Of a stretch of DNA of 56,099 nt, positions 15,498 through 23,864 are shown in pieces. The stretch is taken from contig DUMA01000041.1 in NCBI GenBank assembly GCA_012840135.1, positions 1 to 56,099 on the forward strand. Reading direction: 5' to 3'. The position numbers and the translations under genes were made by a program. Source of the DNA: Thermoanaerobacterales bacterium (GTDB lineage Bacteria > Bacillota > Thermosediminibacteria > Thermosediminibacterales > Tepidanaerobacteraceae). Numbering within the stretch: position 1 is the first letter of the stretch; every line of letters begins with the position of its first letter. The notes under the pieces are model-generated. The model saw only the letters and a program-made list of their open reading frames with translations, had not been told where the DNA came from and did not search any database.

Positions 15498-15923
15498 ATG
15501 AAAGAACGAGCATATTTGCTCTCCGCCATTTCATTTCATATATTGTCAATTTTAAATTTTACCAGGCACAATTATATGTGGTCAGTTTTATTTTTGGCAG
15601 CAGGGATTTTTTATGTGTGGAAAATTCTTTGTAAGTTTCGCTTACGTAAAAACAATAATTACTTTATTATAAAAGATAAAATTCAAAAAAAAGAAGTTTT
15701 AGAAGATATTAAGCATACATTAAGTATTTACAGAAAAACCGCAGCAAGGATTAAATTTTTTTCCATAATAGGGTGGGGATTAATAATTTTCTTTGGATTT
15801 TACAATATACAATTTTCGATAGCTTGTTCAATAATTATGCTATTTTTCATTTATAAATATTATTATTATCACAAAGTAATAGCATTAATAGAAAATGGAA
15901 TAAAAAAAGTTAATACAACTTAA
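15498..15923 (+). CDS. Small hypothetical membrane protein
   Basis: I do not recognise a family. The 141-residue product has four hydrophobic stretches in two pairs (AYLLSAISFHILSILNF with MWSVLFLAAGIFYVWKIL, then FFSIIGWGLIIFFGFYNI with FSIACSIIMLFFIYKYYYY). A basic cytoplasmic linker separates the pairs. It is very AT-rich compared with neighbouring genes, which may point to recent acquisition. A G-rich ribosome site (GGGGGGAT) lies before the ATG. From 15924 to 16165 nothing is recognisable apart from the AAAGGAGG of the next gene. Confidence 0.6.
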   Translation: MKERAYLLSAISFHILSILNFTRHNYMWSVLFLAAGIFYVWKILCKFRLRKNNNYFIIKDKIQKKEVLEDIKHTLSIYRKTAARIKFFSIIGWGLIIFFGFYNIQFSIACSIIMLFFIYKYYYYHKVIALIENGIKKVNTT

Positions 15924-16165
15924 GCAACAAATAGAAATAAACTTTACTAGAAGTAACCTATAAACATTCTCAATGAGCTTACAATATTTCGTAGAAGACC
16001 TTCCCGGGCAGCCCATACTTTTAAATCATTGAAAGTCTAGTTAAAAAGCTTGAAGCCATCCTGAATCTCGGATAAACAACGACCTTAGAAAAGACCAGTT
16101 AATTTTAAAATTAAACGAATATAATTTTTGAAAATCTAATTTCATAACTAAAGGAGGATTTAATT

Positions 16166-17182
16166 GTGCAGGCTCTAGTTTATAAAGGTCCTAAAACAAT
16201 ATACGTGGAATCTATGAATATACCTGAAGTAAAAAGAGGTGAGGCGCTGGTAAGAGTATTTTATGCAGGTATTTGTGGATCTGATATGCATATTTATCAT
16301 GGAGTTCATCCTAGAGCAAAAGCTCCTCTTATTATGGGTCATGAATTTTGTGGAGAAGTGGTAGATATTAATGATGAAGACAATAATGTAAAAATTGGAG
16401 ATATGGTGGTGCCAGAACCATTATTGTTCTGCGGCAAGTGTCATGCATGCTTGACTGGTAATTACCATGTTTGCTATAACCTCGGCCTGTTAGGAATTGA
16501 TAGGGATGGCGGCTTTGCTGAATATGCTGCAGTTCCGGTTTCGAAACTGCATAAGATACCAAAAGATATGTCTAAGGTAGATGCAGCAATAATAGAACCG
16601 GTAGCGGTGGCTGTTCATACAGTTCGAATGTCGCGTTTAAAGATTGGTGACGATGTAGTAATAATGGGGGCTGGTCCTATAGGTACATTAGTGGCAGAAG
16701 CTTGCAAAACAGCAGGAGCTAAACAAATTATTATGACTGATGTCAAAGAAGATCGCATTCAAAAAGCCAGAGAAAGAGATTTTATGGTTATTAATTCTTT
16801 AAAAGAGAATCTCGTTGAAAAAATAATGGATCTTACAAACGGTAAGGGTGCAGATATAGTTTTTGATGTTGCTGGAGTTGAAGCAACTGCCGCAATAGAT
16901 ACTAAGCTTGTGAGAGTAAGAGGCCAGATAGTAGTTGTTGCCGTTTTTAATGATCCTCCACGAGTAAATTATCGGGATGTTAGCTTTAAAGAAATAGATA
17001 TTGTGGGAGTGCGTGTGTATAATTTCGAGGATTATGATATGGCAATAAATTTGGTATATAATAAAAAAATTAATGTTAGCAATATAGTGACCCATATTTT
17101 TAATTTAGATGAGGGTGAAAAAGGATTTAAGGTAATGGAATCAGGAAATGGTATGAAAGTTTTATTTAAGCTCAACGATTGA
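16166..17182 (+). CDS. Zinc-dependent medium-chain alcohol dehydrogenase (L-idonate/threonine dehydrogenase-like)
   Basis: A 338-residue MDR enzyme. Catalytic zinc ligands are Cys37 (ICGSD) and His59-Glu60 (GHEFCGEVV). Structural zinc is held by Cys89, 92, 95 and 103 (CGKCHACLTGNYHVC). The Rossmann motif is VIMGAGPIGTLVAEA. It oxidises a secondary alcohol with NAD(P)+. Together with the following reductase, kinase and 6-phosphogluconate dehydrogenase, oxidation of L-idonate or a related aldonate at C5 is the best guess; 2,3-butanediol or threonine are alternatives. The GTG start follows AAAGGAGG. It is first of a tight five-gene run in the same direction. Confidence 0.85.
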   Translation: MQALVYKGPKTIYVESMNIPEVKRGEALVRVFYAGICGSDMHIYHGVHPRAKAPLIMGHEFCGEVVDINDEDNNVKIGDMVVPEPLLFCGKCHACLTGNYHVCYNLGLLGIDRDGGFAEYAAVPVSKLHKIPKDMSKVDAAIIEPVAVAVHTVRMSRLKIGDDVVIMGAGPIGTLVAEACKTAGAKQIIMTDVKEDRIQKARERDFMVINSLKENLVEKIMDLTNGKGADIVFDVAGVEATAAIDTKLVRVRGQIVVVAVFNDPPRVNYRDVSFKEIDIVGVRVYNFEDYDMAINLVYNKKINVSNIVTHIFNLDEGEKGFKVMESGNGMKVLFKLND

Positions 17183-17215
17183 ATAAACTAAATTGGGAGA
17201 AGGGAGAAAAACAAA

Positions 17216-17971
17216 ATGGAATTATTTGACTTAACAGGTAAAGTGGCAATAGTTACAGGAGGAAGCCAGGGAAATGGCCAGGCCATCGCATATGGTCTTG
17301 CTCAGGCTGGAGCCGATGTGGCGGTGGTCGATATAAACCCTATGGATAAAACCAGAGAAATGGTCGAAAATACAGGGAAAAAATGCCTCACAATAAAAGC
17401 TGACCTGTATAATATCCATGAGGCCAAGTCGAAGATCATCGAGACCACCATGAGCGAGTTCGGAAGAATCGACATACTGGTCAATAACGCCGGCATCCAG
17501 AGAAGAAATCCGGCCATGATTTTTACAGAAAAGGACTGGGACGACGTTATACAGATAAATCTTAAAGCTGTCTTCATTTTGAGCCAGGCAGTGGCGCCCA
17601 TAATGCAGAAAAACGGTTGGGGAAAGATCATCAATATGGCCTCGATGCTGTCGTTTCAGGGCGGGTTATATGTGCCGGCCTACGCTGCCAGCAAAGGAGG
17701 AGTTGCCCAGCTTACAAAAGCTTTTGCCAATGAATGGGCGAAATATGGAATCAATGTAAATGCCATAGCTCCGGGATATATAGACACTAGCATGAATACG
17801 GCTCTGATAGCTGATAAAGAGCGCAACAGGCAGATACTGGAGCGGATCCCTGCCGGCCGCTGGGGAGAGCCTGCAGATCTTATCGGTGGAGCTATATTTC
17901 TCGCATCGCATGCTTCCGATTATGTAAACGGTCATATTTTATGCATCGATGGAGGATGGATGGCCAGGTGA
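17216..17971 (+). CDS. SDR-family oxidoreductase, gluconate 5-dehydrogenase / KduD-like
   Basis: A 251-residue classical short-chain dehydrogenase. The cofactor motif TGGSQGNG is at residues 14-21, NNAG near 90-93, and the catalytic Ser143, Tyr156 and Lys160 (YAASK) are present. LFDLTGKVAIVTG and the C-terminal ILCIDGGWMAR match the KduD/IdnO group, which interconverts 5-ketogluconate and gluconate or acts on 2-deoxygluconate/ketouronates. It lies 34 bp after the zinc dehydrogenase with a GGGAGAAGGGAG site, so the pair could carry out idonate to 5-ketogluconate to gluconate. Exact substrate is inferred. Confidence 0.88.
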   Translation: MELFDLTGKVAIVTGGSQGNGQAIAYGLAQAGADVAVVDINPMDKTREMVENTGKKCLTIKADLYNIHEAKSKIIETTMSEFGRIDILVNNAGIQRRNPAMIFTEKDWDDVIQINLKAVFILSQAVAPIMQKNGWGKIINMASMLSFQGGLYVPAYAASKGGVAQLTKAFANEWAKYGINVNAIAPGYIDTSMNTALIADKERNRQILERIPAGRWGEPADLIGGAIFLASHASDYVNGHILCIDGGWMAR

Positions 17972-18100
17972 TATTACTTTCCCCGGCGGTGATAACTGCT
18001 CTACTCCAGCTGGCCGGGCGGTGGGTTATATATTTTAACATGTTGCTTTCATTTCCGCTTGGGTATTGAACATGGGCATTTGGTTAAAAATATGAATCGT

Positions 18101-18145
18101 TTCGGGCGCATTCCAGAGGTTGCAGTTCGCGACTGTGCGCCCGAA
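18101..18145. repeat. GC-rich inverted repeat before the hydroxyacid dehydrogenase gene
   Basis: TTCGGGCGCA (18101-18110) and TGCGCCCGAA (18136-18145) are perfect reverse complements. Inside, directly against the right arm, CAGT-TCGCG-ACTG forms a second small hairpin. The 200-bp gap is otherwise without a gene. It could be an RNA processing or attenuation structure splitting the operon, or an operator. Confidence 0.5.
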
Positions 18146-18172
18146 TAGTATTTTCCATGAAAAGGAGAAGGT

Positions 18173-19135
18173 TTGGTACAAGTGAAAAACACATTTAAAG
18201 TTCTTATCACGCCGCGCTCTTTCGGGAAAAGCAGCAGCAAGCCACTGGAACTGTTGAAAGAGAAGGGATATGAAGTTATCCTGAATCCTTACGGAAGGAT
18301 CATGTCCCGTGAAGAGATGATGACACATATAGTGGATGTGGACGGCATAATAATCGGAGTGGACCCCCTGGACCGTGAAATCCTAAAAAGGGCGACCAGT
18401 TTGAAGGCCATATCCAAATACGGAGTGGGGACTGACAACATTGATATGGAATATGCCAAAAAGAAGGATATACCGGTTATGCGAGCCGTTGGCGCCAACG
18501 CCGACGCCGTGGCCGACTTTGCCATGGCCCTGATGCTGGCCGTCGCACGAAGGATAGTGACCGTAGACGCCGGGTGCAGGAAACTCTGCTGGGATAAAAT
18601 CACCACCATAGAAATGTACGGCAAGACCCTGGGGCTGATCGGCCTTGGAAGCATAGGCAAGAGAGTGGCCAGGAGAGCATCGGGTTTTGACATGAAGGTG
18701 CTGGCTTTTGATACGTTCAGGGATGAGACTTACGCTGAGGAGAACGGTATAAAATACGTATCTTTAGAAGAGCTTTTAAAAGAATCAGACTTCATCAGCA
18801 TACATCTTCCTTTGACTGAAAACACGAGGAATTTAATAAGTTATAAGCAATTTGAGATGATGAAGCATAGGGCTGTGCTGGTAAATACCGCCAGGGGCGG
18901 AATTGTAGATGAGAACGCTCTTTTATGGGCATTGAAACAAAAAAGGATATGGGGGGCGGGAATCGATGTTTTTGAAAAAGAACCCCCGGAAAACAGTGAA
19001 CTATTAAACCTAGATAATATCGTCATCGGCTCCCATTGTGCGGCGTCGACTTATGAGGCCATTGACAAAATGGGAATGATGGCAGCCCTCAATTTGGTAG
19101 AGTGTCTGGAAGGCAAAAAGTTTCCTGCAGATTGA
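18173..19135 (+). CDS. D-2-hydroxyacid dehydrogenase (phosphoglycerate dehydrogenase / 2-ketogluconate reductase-like)
   Basis: A 320-residue NAD(P)-dependent D-isomer 2-hydroxyacid dehydrogenase. The dinucleotide-binding motif GLGSIG is at 157-162. The catalytic segments are NTARGGIVDENAL (Arg), the acidic FEKEPPEN region and GSHCAAST (His). It resembles SerA catalytic cores but lacks the ACT domain, and no serine genes adjoin it. Given the gluconate-type neighbours, reduction of 2-ketogluconate or another 2-oxoaldonate is likely. The TTG at 18173 has AGGAG 5 bases upstream; a GTG three codons later is an alternative start. Confidence 0.85.
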   Translation: MVQVKNTFKVLITPRSFGKSSSKPLELLKEKGYEVILNPYGRIMSREEMMTHIVDVDGIIIGVDPLDREILKRATSLKAISKYGVGTDNIDMEYAKKKDIPVMRAVGANADAVADFAMALMLAVARRIVTVDAGCRKLCWDKITTIEMYGKTLGLIGLGSIGKRVARRASGFDMKVLAFDTFRDETYAEENGIKYVSLEELLKESDFISIHLPLTENTRNLISYKQFEMMKHRAVLVNTARGGIVDENALLWALKQKRIWGAGIDVFEKEPPENSELLNLDNIVIGSHCAASTYEAIDKMGMMAALNLVECLEGKKFPAD

Positions 19136-19187
19136 ATCAACAATTAATTAATATAGTGAAGGAAGCATTTTATAAGGAGAAGACAGC

Positions 19188-20624
19188 ATGAACATTCTGG
19201 CTATAGAAATAAGCACATCATCCGCCAAGGCTCTGCTGTACTCATCGGAAAAAGGCGTCAGGGCGGTGGAGAGCATGCCCTTTCCGGTGGATTCCTGCGA
19301 TATCATGTCACAGGAACCCGAAGGCATATATAATGCATTAAAAAAATGTATTTTAAAAATAGTAAACCGCTTGCAAGAGCCGGTGGATGCCGTTGGAATT
19401 TCCACCACGTGGCACAGCATATTGTTTTTGGATAAAAAACACATGCCTCTGGGAAGGATATACACCTGGGCGCATAACAGGGCCGGCATGGCTGCGGAGC
19501 GCTATAGGGAAGATTCTGATTTTAAGCGGTGGTATTATAACCGCACGGGCTGCATGGTCCACAGCACTTATCCTCTGTGGCAGTATATATACTTCAGAGA
19601 TACCCATTCCCTTGTATACAGCGAAAAACCTTACATTTCCTCCCAGCAAACGTTTATATTTGAAAAACTCACGGGCGAGTTTGCCGTGTCAAAAACTACT
19701 GCGTCAGGTTCGGGTTTTTTAAGCATTCATAAATTGACATGGGATGAGGATTTACTGGATTTTGCAGGAATCAGTGAAGAGCAGCTGCCCGCTTTAAAGG
19801 ACCCGTTTTATGCGGCGCCTTTAAAGGAGGAAGCGGCTGAGGAGCTTGGTCTTCCACCGGGCATTCCGGTGGTTATCGGAGGCGCCGACGGTGCCATGAA
19901 TCAGATCGGTGACGGCGCAGTGAGAAACGGTTTCATGACCTTTTCGGTGGGGACCAGCGGAGCCGTCCGCATGGTGACTGAAAAACCTCTGCTTCCCGAA
20001 CAACCTTCCACATGGTGTTACTATCTGGGGGAAGGGATGTGGATAGCCGGAGCCGCTACTGCTGGTGCCTGCAACTGCATTGAATGGTTTATAAAGAGCT
20101 ACAGCGCGACGGGAAAGCTAAGCTACGATGACCTGGAAAAAAGACTGTACTCGGTGGAAAGGGACGGCGCTCCCATCTTTTTGCCGTTTTTGTACGGGGA
20201 GCGGTGTCCGGGATGGCGCGACAACCGCTCGGGAGGATTTTTCCATCTGAGCGCCAGGCACGGCCTGGAAGATATGTATTATGCGATATTGGAAGGAGTC
20301 TTGTTCAATCTTTATCACTGCTACAGGATTCTGACCCGGGAAATGGGCAAGCCTTCAAGAATTATAATTTCTGGAGGCATCGAACACTCTCCGGAATGGC
20401 TACAGATGGCTGCGGATATTTTCCAGACAGAACTGGCGGTGTCACAGGTTCAGCACGCTTCCCTTCTGGGAACGGCAATCCTGACGTTGAAAGCTCTGGG
20501 GCGGATATCCGAACTTCAGGACCATCGCCCTGATCCGCAAAAGATAATATTTCCCGATAAGGTTAAGAAAGATTTGTACCACCGGCGCTTTGAAAAATAT
20601 TTGGAGATTTATAATAAATTCTAG
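19188..20624 (+). CDS. FGGY-family carbohydrate kinase, gluconokinase-like
   Basis: A 478-residue sugar kinase of the FGGY fold. The N-terminal ATPase phosphate motif is ILAIEISTSSAKALLY. Mid-protein there is GGADGAMNQIGDGAVRNG followed by FSVGTSGAVR, and the second ATP motif is IIISGGIEHSPEWLQMAADI. Segments such as LPFLYGERCPGWRDN fit GntK/XylB-type gluconokinases. It would phosphorylate gluconate, and the next gene, 6-phosphogluconate dehydrogenase, would use the product. The ribosome site AAGGAGAAG precedes the ATG. Confidence 0.88.
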   Translation: MNILAIEISTSSAKALLYSSEKGVRAVESMPFPVDSCDIMSQEPEGIYNALKKCILKIVNRLQEPVDAVGISTTWHSILFLDKKHMPLGRIYTWAHNRAGMAAERYREDSDFKRWYYNRTGCMVHSTYPLWQYIYFRDTHSLVYSEKPYISSQQTFIFEKLTGEFAVSKTTASGSGFLSIHKLTWDEDLLDFAGISEEQLPALKDPFYAAPLKEEAAEELGLPPGIPVVIGGADGAMNQIGDGAVRNGFMTFSVGTSGAVRMVTEKPLLPEQPSTWCYYLGEGMWIAGAATAGACNCIEWFIKSYSATGKLSYDDLEKRLYSVERDGAPIFLPFLYGERCPGWRDNRSGGFFHLSARHGLEDMYYAILEGVLFNLYHCYRILTREMGKPSRIIISGGIEHSPEWLQMAADIFQTELAVSQVQHASLLGTAILTLKALGRISELQDHRPDPQKIIFPDKVKKDLYHRRFEKYLEIYNKF

Positions 20625-20661
20625 AGAGTAATTAAAATTTTTCCCATTAGGAGGGAGTCCA

Positions 20662-21555
20662 TTGAAAGTTGGTCTGGTAGGAATAGGGAAAATGGGGTAT
20701 AACCTGGCCCTGAATTTTCTGTCGAAAGGGTACAACCCCGTCATTTATGACATTAATAAGGACCGCATGGAGGAACTGGCTAAAGAGGGAGCCGTTCCTG
20801 CTGAAAGCATTGTCGACTTAGTCGCCAAACTGAACAGGCCAAGGATAATTTTTTTGATGGTGCCCGCAGGAAGGCCTACGGATGATGTAATAGACCAGCT
20901 GGTCCAGCATCTGGAACCGGACGACATAATAGCGGACTGCGGCAATTCTTACTATAAAGATTCCATGTCCCGGGCAGAAAGGCTCGGCAGGATTGGCATC
21001 AAATTTTTAGACTGCGGCATAAGCGGAGGAATTGAAGGCGCACGAAACGGCGTATGTGCCATGATAGGAGGAGATAAAGAGGTTTTTAAAGTCTGTGAGA
21101 AGATTTTTGAAGATATATCTGTACCTCATGGATATTTATATACCGGCAGGTCGGGCAGCGGCCATTTCTGCAAGATGATTCACAACGGAATAGAATACGG
21201 CATGATGCAGGCCATGGCGGAAGGCTTTGAACTGCTTTATAAAAGTCAATTCCATTTCGAACTGGACAGAGTGGCCGATGTGTGGAATCACGGGTCTGTC
21301 ATAAGGGGCTGGCTCATGGAATTGCTGGGGTCTGCCCTGCGGGAAAATAAAAATCTTGAAAATATAAAAGGAATAATACATTCCACGGGAGAAGGCAGAT
21401 GGACCGTTGAAACGGCCCTGGAGATGGGGGTGCCGGTCCCCGTCATTTCGCTTTCGCTGATGATACGCTACAGGTCTCTGGAAAGCGATACCTTCTCCGG
21501 AAAGGTAGTGGCGGCGCTGAGGAACAAGTTCGGCGGCCATCGGATCGAAAAATAA
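20662..21555 (+). CDS. gnd: 6-phosphogluconate dehydrogenase (decarboxylating), short NAD-type
   Basis: A 297-residue enzyme that converts 6-phosphogluconate to ribulose 5-phosphate and CO2. The Rossmann start is VGLVGIGKMGYNLA. The substrate loop is DCGISGGIEGARNGVCAMIG and the catalytic Lys/Asn segment is SGSGHFCKMIHNGIEYGMMQ. The ~300-residue length marks the YqeC/GndA-like short class, often NAD-dependent. The TTG start is set by AGGAGGGAG at 20649-20657. As the last gene of the run it explains the preceding kinase and closes a route from sugar acids into the pentose phosphate pathway. Confidence 0.93.
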   Translation: MKVGLVGIGKMGYNLALNFLSKGYNPVIYDINKDRMEELAKEGAVPAESIVDLVAKLNRPRIIFLMVPAGRPTDDVIDQLVQHLEPDDIIADCGNSYYKDSMSRAERLGRIGIKFLDCGISGGIEGARNGVCAMIGGDKEVFKVCEKIFEDISVPHGYLYTGRSGSGHFCKMIHNGIEYGMMQAMAEGFELLYKSQFHFELDRVADVWNHGSVIRGWLMELLGSALRENKNLENIKGIIHSTGEGRWTVETALEMGVPVPVISLSLMIRYRSLESDTFSGKVVAALRNKFGGHRIEK

Positions 21556-21679
21556 GAGACATTGAAAATTTATTCCAACAAATTTATATTACCGCAAGCT
21601 CGTTGAAATACTGATAATTATAAGATGTTTCAATATAAACGGGTAATCATACCCTTTCAGACCGTTGACAAACTCAATT

Positions 21680-21785
21680 AGCCCGCATGTATTATGGAGC
21701 GGGACTAGTGTCGCTCAGCCGTCGGCAGCTCTGCTGCCGCAAACGGCGTGCGAGCGTGTCCGTAGCGGAATAATACATGCGGGCT
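21680..21785. repeat. 106-bp long imperfect palindrome
   Basis: Outer arms AGCCCGCATGTATTAT (21680-21695) and its exact complement (21770-21785) are 16 bp. Inside are further matched segments: AGCGG/GGAC near 21698-21704 with GTCC/AGCGG at 21758-21767, GCTC/GAGC, GCCGT/ACGGC, and a central CGGCAGC-TCT-GCTGCCG hairpin (21723-21739). Nearly the whole element folds on itself. Small GGGTA/TACCC hairpins flank it on both sides (21641 and 21803). No coding capacity. It could be a MITE-like or REP-type element, or a strong RNA structure. Confidence 0.65.
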
Positions 21786-21800
21786 TTGTCTATTAAGTTG

Positions 21801-21828
21801 AAGGGTAATTATACCCTTTTTATTTTTT
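21801..21828 (+). terminator. Intrinsic terminator before the zinc transporter promoter
   Basis: AAGGGTA-ATTA-TACCCTT forms a 7-bp stem, followed by TTTATTTTTT. Confidence 0.75.
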
Positions 21829-21843
21829 ATACCGTGGTATGAT

Positions 21844-21872
21844 TTGACATATTAAAATATAGAATATATAAT
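21844..21872 (+). promoter_or_regulatory. Consensus sigma-A promoter of the zinc ABC operon
   Basis: TTGACA (21844-21849) and TATAAT (21867-21872) have a 17-bp spacer. Transcription should start near 21879, so any translation start before that is excluded and a leader of about 145 bases precedes the ATPase gene. TGCAAATGCAAATAAGTTGCAA at 21879-21899 repeats TGCAAA three times and may be an operator. Confidence 0.8.
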
Positions 21873-22023
21873 GAAAATGCAAATGCAAATAAGTTGCAAA
21901 GAGATTATACGGGTGAAATTTAATCCATATTTTTTTAAATTGCCAAAGGTCATATTCCGCCGCCTTTATGAATCGGCAACGAGTGACGACAAACAAATAA
22001 AAATCGTAAAAGAAGGTTTACTT

Positions 22024-22836
22024 ATGATTGCGGGAGAAGTAAATCTTAAAAGTAATGTGAACACTGGCAAAATATATCAAAAAAATCCTTTTGCGGCTGA
22101 AGTTGTAAAACTTATCGATGTCACTTTTTCTTACAACGGTACTCCGGTGCTGGAGGGGGTCAGCCTTTCCGTGAAAGCCGGGGATTTTCTGGCTCTCATA
22201 GGCCCCAATGGCGCTGCCAAATCTACCCTCCTGAAGCTCATGGTGGGACTTTTAAAACCCGGGACTGGTGAAATTAGGCTTTTCGGCCAGGATGTGAGGC
22301 GCTTTCGAGAATGGGGGAAAATAGGGTACATGTCTCAGCAGGCCGCCCATGTCAACACGGCCTTCCCAGCCACGGTGGAGGAAGTGGTGTCGTCGGGCTT
22401 TTACAGCGGCTTCGGTAGGCTTTTTGATGGCAAAAAGAGGCGGGAGGCGGTGGAGCGCGCCGTGGATCTTGCCGGGATAGCGGGACTTTCCCACCGCCTC
22501 ATCGGCGAACTTTCCGGTGGCCAGAGGCAGAAAGTTTTTCTGGCAAAAGCTCTGGTTAAGAAGCCCCAGGTTCTGTTTCTGGATGAGCCCACTACAGGCA
22601 TTGATGCGGCTTCCCAGCAGGAGTTTTACAGGCTTCTCATGGACCTGAATCGGCATGAGGGTATTACTGTGATCATCGTGACCCATGATATAGGAGCTGC
22701 CTTTGATAAGGCAGGCAAGATCGGTTGTGTGCGGGATAAAAAGGTCTATATACATGATAATACCGATGAAGTCACCGAAGAACATATTGCTGAAGTTCTG
22801 GGCTACAGGATTCCCTCCAGACAAAAAATATTGTGA
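22024..22836 (+). CDS. Zinc/manganese-type ABC transporter ATP-binding protein
   Basis: A 270-residue ATPase of the ZnuC/MntB group that powers metal uptake with the permease downstream. Walker A is at residues 60-68 and reads GPNGAAKST, with Ala in place of the usual third Gly. The signature LSGGQ is at 163-167, Walker B is VLFLDEP, and the switch His is in IVTHD. The start at 22024 is chosen because the promoter excludes the first in-frame ATG at 21871 and AGAAGG lies upstream. No substrate-binding protein gene is in the cluster. The Fur-type gene two positions downstream suggests Zur control. Confidence 0.87.
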   Translation: MIAGEVNLKSNVNTGKIYQKNPFAAEVVKLIDVTFSYNGTPVLEGVSLSVKAGDFLALIGPNGAAKSTLLKLMVGLLKPGTGEIRLFGQDVRRFREWGKIGYMSQQAAHVNTAFPATVEEVVSSGFYSGFGRLFDGKKRREAVERAVDLAGIAGLSHRLIGELSGGQRQKVFLAKALVKKPQVLFLDEPTTGIDAASQQEFYRLLMDLNRHEGITVIIVTHDIGAAFDKAGKIGCVRDKKVYIHDNTDEVTEEHIAEVLGYRIPSRQKIL

Positions 22837-22992
22837 TGCACAGGCTGATCCCCTGAGGGGGATAGCCCGATGCCGTGATGTATCTGTAGCTTTTGGAAGA
22901 AAAGGCATGGCAAATAAAGGGAATTTTCGAGCCGCAGATTCCGACTCAATCCTACATCTCGCATCAGACATCTGCCCCCGGGAGGAAAATGC

Positions 22993-23802
22993 ATGTATAT
23001 TTTTACTTTCGATTTTATGCAGAGAGCTTTCATTGCAGGCATAATTACGGCGGTGCTGGTATCCGCCATGGGAGTGTTTGTGGTTTTAAGGCGCATGTCC
23101 CTGGTAGGCGACAGCCTTTCCCATGTGGCCCTTTCAGGTGTGGCAGCGGGGATGCTCTTCGGGTTTTATCCTTTTTACGGCGCCCTTGCATTTGCGGCTC
23201 TGGCGGCGCTTTTTATTGAAGCCATCCGGAAGGCTTTCAGCAAGTATGCAGAAGTGGCCCTGGCGGTGGTGATGTCCGGAGGCATGGGCCTGGCGGTGGT
23301 ATTGATAAGCCTCGGCAAATCCTTCAATGCGGACCTTTTCTCATATCTTTTCGGAAGCCTGGTGGCGGTATCCCCTTCAGATGTACGGGTCATATCCACC
23401 GTGGGATTTTTCATACTCCTGTCTCTGGCGGTGCTTTACCGGGAACTTTTTTCCGTAACTTTTGATGAGGAAGCAGCCCGGCTCTCGGGGATAGCGGTGG
23501 GAGCCGTAAATACATATTTCACGCTGCTTGTCGCTCTGGCGGTGGCCCTTTCGATCAGGGTGGTTGGAGCACTGCTGGTTTCGGCCCTTATGGTGATTCC
23601 GGCCGCTGTAAGCATGCAGATCGCCAGGAGCTTCAAAGCCACCTTCGCTGTAGCCGTAGGAGTGGCCGTCCTTTCCGTAGTTTCAGGACTCTTTATTTCC
23701 TTCGCATTCGATGTGGCCCCCGGCGGCACCATAGTACTCATAGCCGCAGCAATTTTGACGGTTGTGCTTATAATAAAAGGTTTTAGAGGCAAGCTAACAT
23801 AA
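22993..23802 (+). CDS. Zinc/manganese-type ABC transporter permease
   Basis: A 269-residue permease of the ZnuB/ABC-3 family with seven to eight membrane segments. It starts FMQRAFIAGIITAVLVSAMG, followed by VVLRRMSLVGDSLSHVALSG, the conserved cytoplasmic loop of this family. It also has GALLVSALMVIPAAVSMQIA near the end. It forms the channel for the ATPase encoded upstream. The 156-bp gap between the two holds only a small GATCCCC/GGGGGAT hairpin and no gene. GGGAGGAAAATGC supplies the ribosome site. Confidence 0.93.
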   Translation: MYIFTFDFMQRAFIAGIITAVLVSAMGVFVVLRRMSLVGDSLSHVALSGVAAGMLFGFYPFYGALAFAALAALFIEAIRKAFSKYAEVALAVVMSGGMGLAVVLISLGKSFNADLFSYLFGSLVAVSPSDVRVISTVGFFILLSLAVLYRELFSVTFDEEAARLSGIAVGAVNTYFTLLVALAVALSIRVVGALLVSALMVIPAAVSMQIARSFKATFAVAVGVAVLSVVSGLFISFAFDVAPGGTIVLIAAAILTVVLIIKGFRGKLT

Positions 23803-23864
23803 ATCGAAAGATATCAATTTAAGCCGGCAGACATATCCTGCCGAATGTGATGGGAGCAGATTTG

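Noticed and set aside
15924-16165. Possible gene remnant (SLVKKLEAILNLG in one frame)
   Set aside because: The coding-like stretch is too short and matches nothing I can name.
21871-22023. Earlier ATG for the zinc-transporter ATPase (51 extra residues)
   Set aside because: The ATG overlaps the -10 box of a consensus promoter whose start lies downstream of it, and the extra residues do not look like the family.
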